The notes under the pieces are model-generated. The model was given only the letters and a program-made list of their open reading frames with translations, was not told the origin of the DNA and made no database searches. Of a stretch of DNA of 11,200 nucleotides, positions 10,491 to 11,200 are shown one piece after another. The DNA is taken from contig LLCB01000720.1 in assembly GCA_001414345.1 (NCBI GenBank), forward strand, positions 1 to 11,200. The letters are read 5' to 3'. Each line of letters begins with the position of its first letter. Positions within the stretch are counted from its first letter, which is position 1. The translations under genes and the position numbers were made by a program. This stretch comes from Hymenoscyphus infarciens. Lineage: Eukaryota > Ascomycota > Leotiomycetes > Helotiales > Helotiaceae.

Positions 10491-11200
10491 ATAATAAGTT
10501 CTAATTATTCGAACTTATTCTAGTAGTAAGTTATAAGTTCTAATTATTAGAACTTATTCTAGTAGTAAGTTATAAGTTATAAGTTCTAATTATTAGAACT
10601 TATTCTAGTAGTAAGTTATAAGTTATAAGTTCTAATTATTAGAACCTATTCTAGTATAAGTTGTAAGTTATAAGTTCTAATTATTAGAACTTATTCTAGT
10701 AATAAGTTATAAGTTCTAATTATTAGAACTTATTCTAGTAATAAGTTATAAGTTCTAATTATTAGAACTTATTCTAGTAGTAAGTTATAAGTTATAAGTT
10801 CTAATTATTAGAACTTATTCTAGTAATAAGTTATAAGTTCTAATTATTAGAACTTATTCTAGTAGGAAGTTATAAGTTCTAATTATTAGAACTTATTCTA
10901 GTAGTAAGTTATAAGTTATAAGTTCTAATTATTAGAACCTATTCTAGTAGTAAGTTATAAGTTCTAATTATTAGAACTTATTCTAGTAATAAGTTATAAG
11001 TTCTAATTATTAGAACTTATTCTAGTAGTAAGTTATAAGTTCTAATTATTAGAACTTATTCTAGTAGTAAGTTATAAGTTATAAGTTCTAATTATTAGAA
11101 CTTATTCTAGTAGTAAGTTATAAGTTATAAGTTCTAATTATTAGAACTTATTCTAGTAGTAAGTTATAAGTTATAAGTTCTAATTATTAGAACTTATTCT
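10491..11200 (-). repeat. Right minisatellite array, inverted relative to the left
   Basis: About 17 units whose sequence is the reverse complement of the left array. The linker reads AGTAGTAAGTTATAAG, and the core reads ATAAGTTCTAAT then T then ATTAGAACTTAT. Spacings of CTTATTCT between 10514, 10553 and 10599 are 39 and 46, the same two unit lengths as on the left. Unlike the left arm, I see only the symmetric core and no units with the TAAATAG version. Minor variants are TTATTCGAAC at the inner end, GAACCTATTC near 10642 and 10934, and AAGTTGTAAG near 10648. The array continues to the window edge, so its full length is unknown. Confidence 0.97.

Noticed and set aside
1..11200. Organellar or naturally AT-rich genome such as a mitochondrion or Plasmodium.
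   Set aside because: Simple AT bias would lower all C- and G-containing dinucleotides. Here CA and TG are specifically lost while CT, CC and CG persist, and no organellar genes or tRNAs are visible.

Overview
The window looks like a gene-poor, AT-rich nuclear compartment of a filamentous ascomycete (Pezizomycotina). The main evidence is dinucleotide content. CpA and its complement TpG are almost absent from end to end, TpA is very abundant, and CpG, CpC and CpT survive. That is the classic footprint of repeat-induced point mutation (RIP). No intact gene, RNA gene or CRISPR array could be supported on either strand.

Layout: positions 1 to about 1826 are a minisatellite of 39- and 46-bp units. 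From there to about 1950 the same repeat decays. Positions 1951 to about 10404 are an 8.4-kb single-copy-looking core, fully RIP-like, with several short internal repeats: near 3034-3210, 4511-4569, 5341/5521, 6413-6603 and 9106/9133. It also holds a perfect 11-bp-stem hairpin (2008-2036) and a small GC-rich spot (3940-3960). Positions 10405-10490 are another degenerate margin. Positions 10491-11200 are the same minisatellite family in the opposite orientation. Both arrays run off the window ends, so the outer limits are unknown.

The core is therefore flanked by long inverted arms made of tandem repeats, and each repeat unit is itself a near-perfect palindrome. This matches the foldback class of DNA elements, or an inverted-repeat heterochromatic or centromere-like block; the sequence alone cannot decide between them. 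The left arm contains a 243-bp higher-order repeat present as two identical tandem copies plus a decaying third. This shows that the array has turned over since the mutational burst, or independently of it.

The core may derive from a transposon or other repeated gene-bearing DNA. Three of its internal repeats have spacings divisible by three (51/60, 36 and 180 bp), and one lysine/glutamate/asparagine-rich frame stays open for 63 codons. Hand-counted stop codons do not favour one frame consistently over long stretches, so no protein family is assigned.
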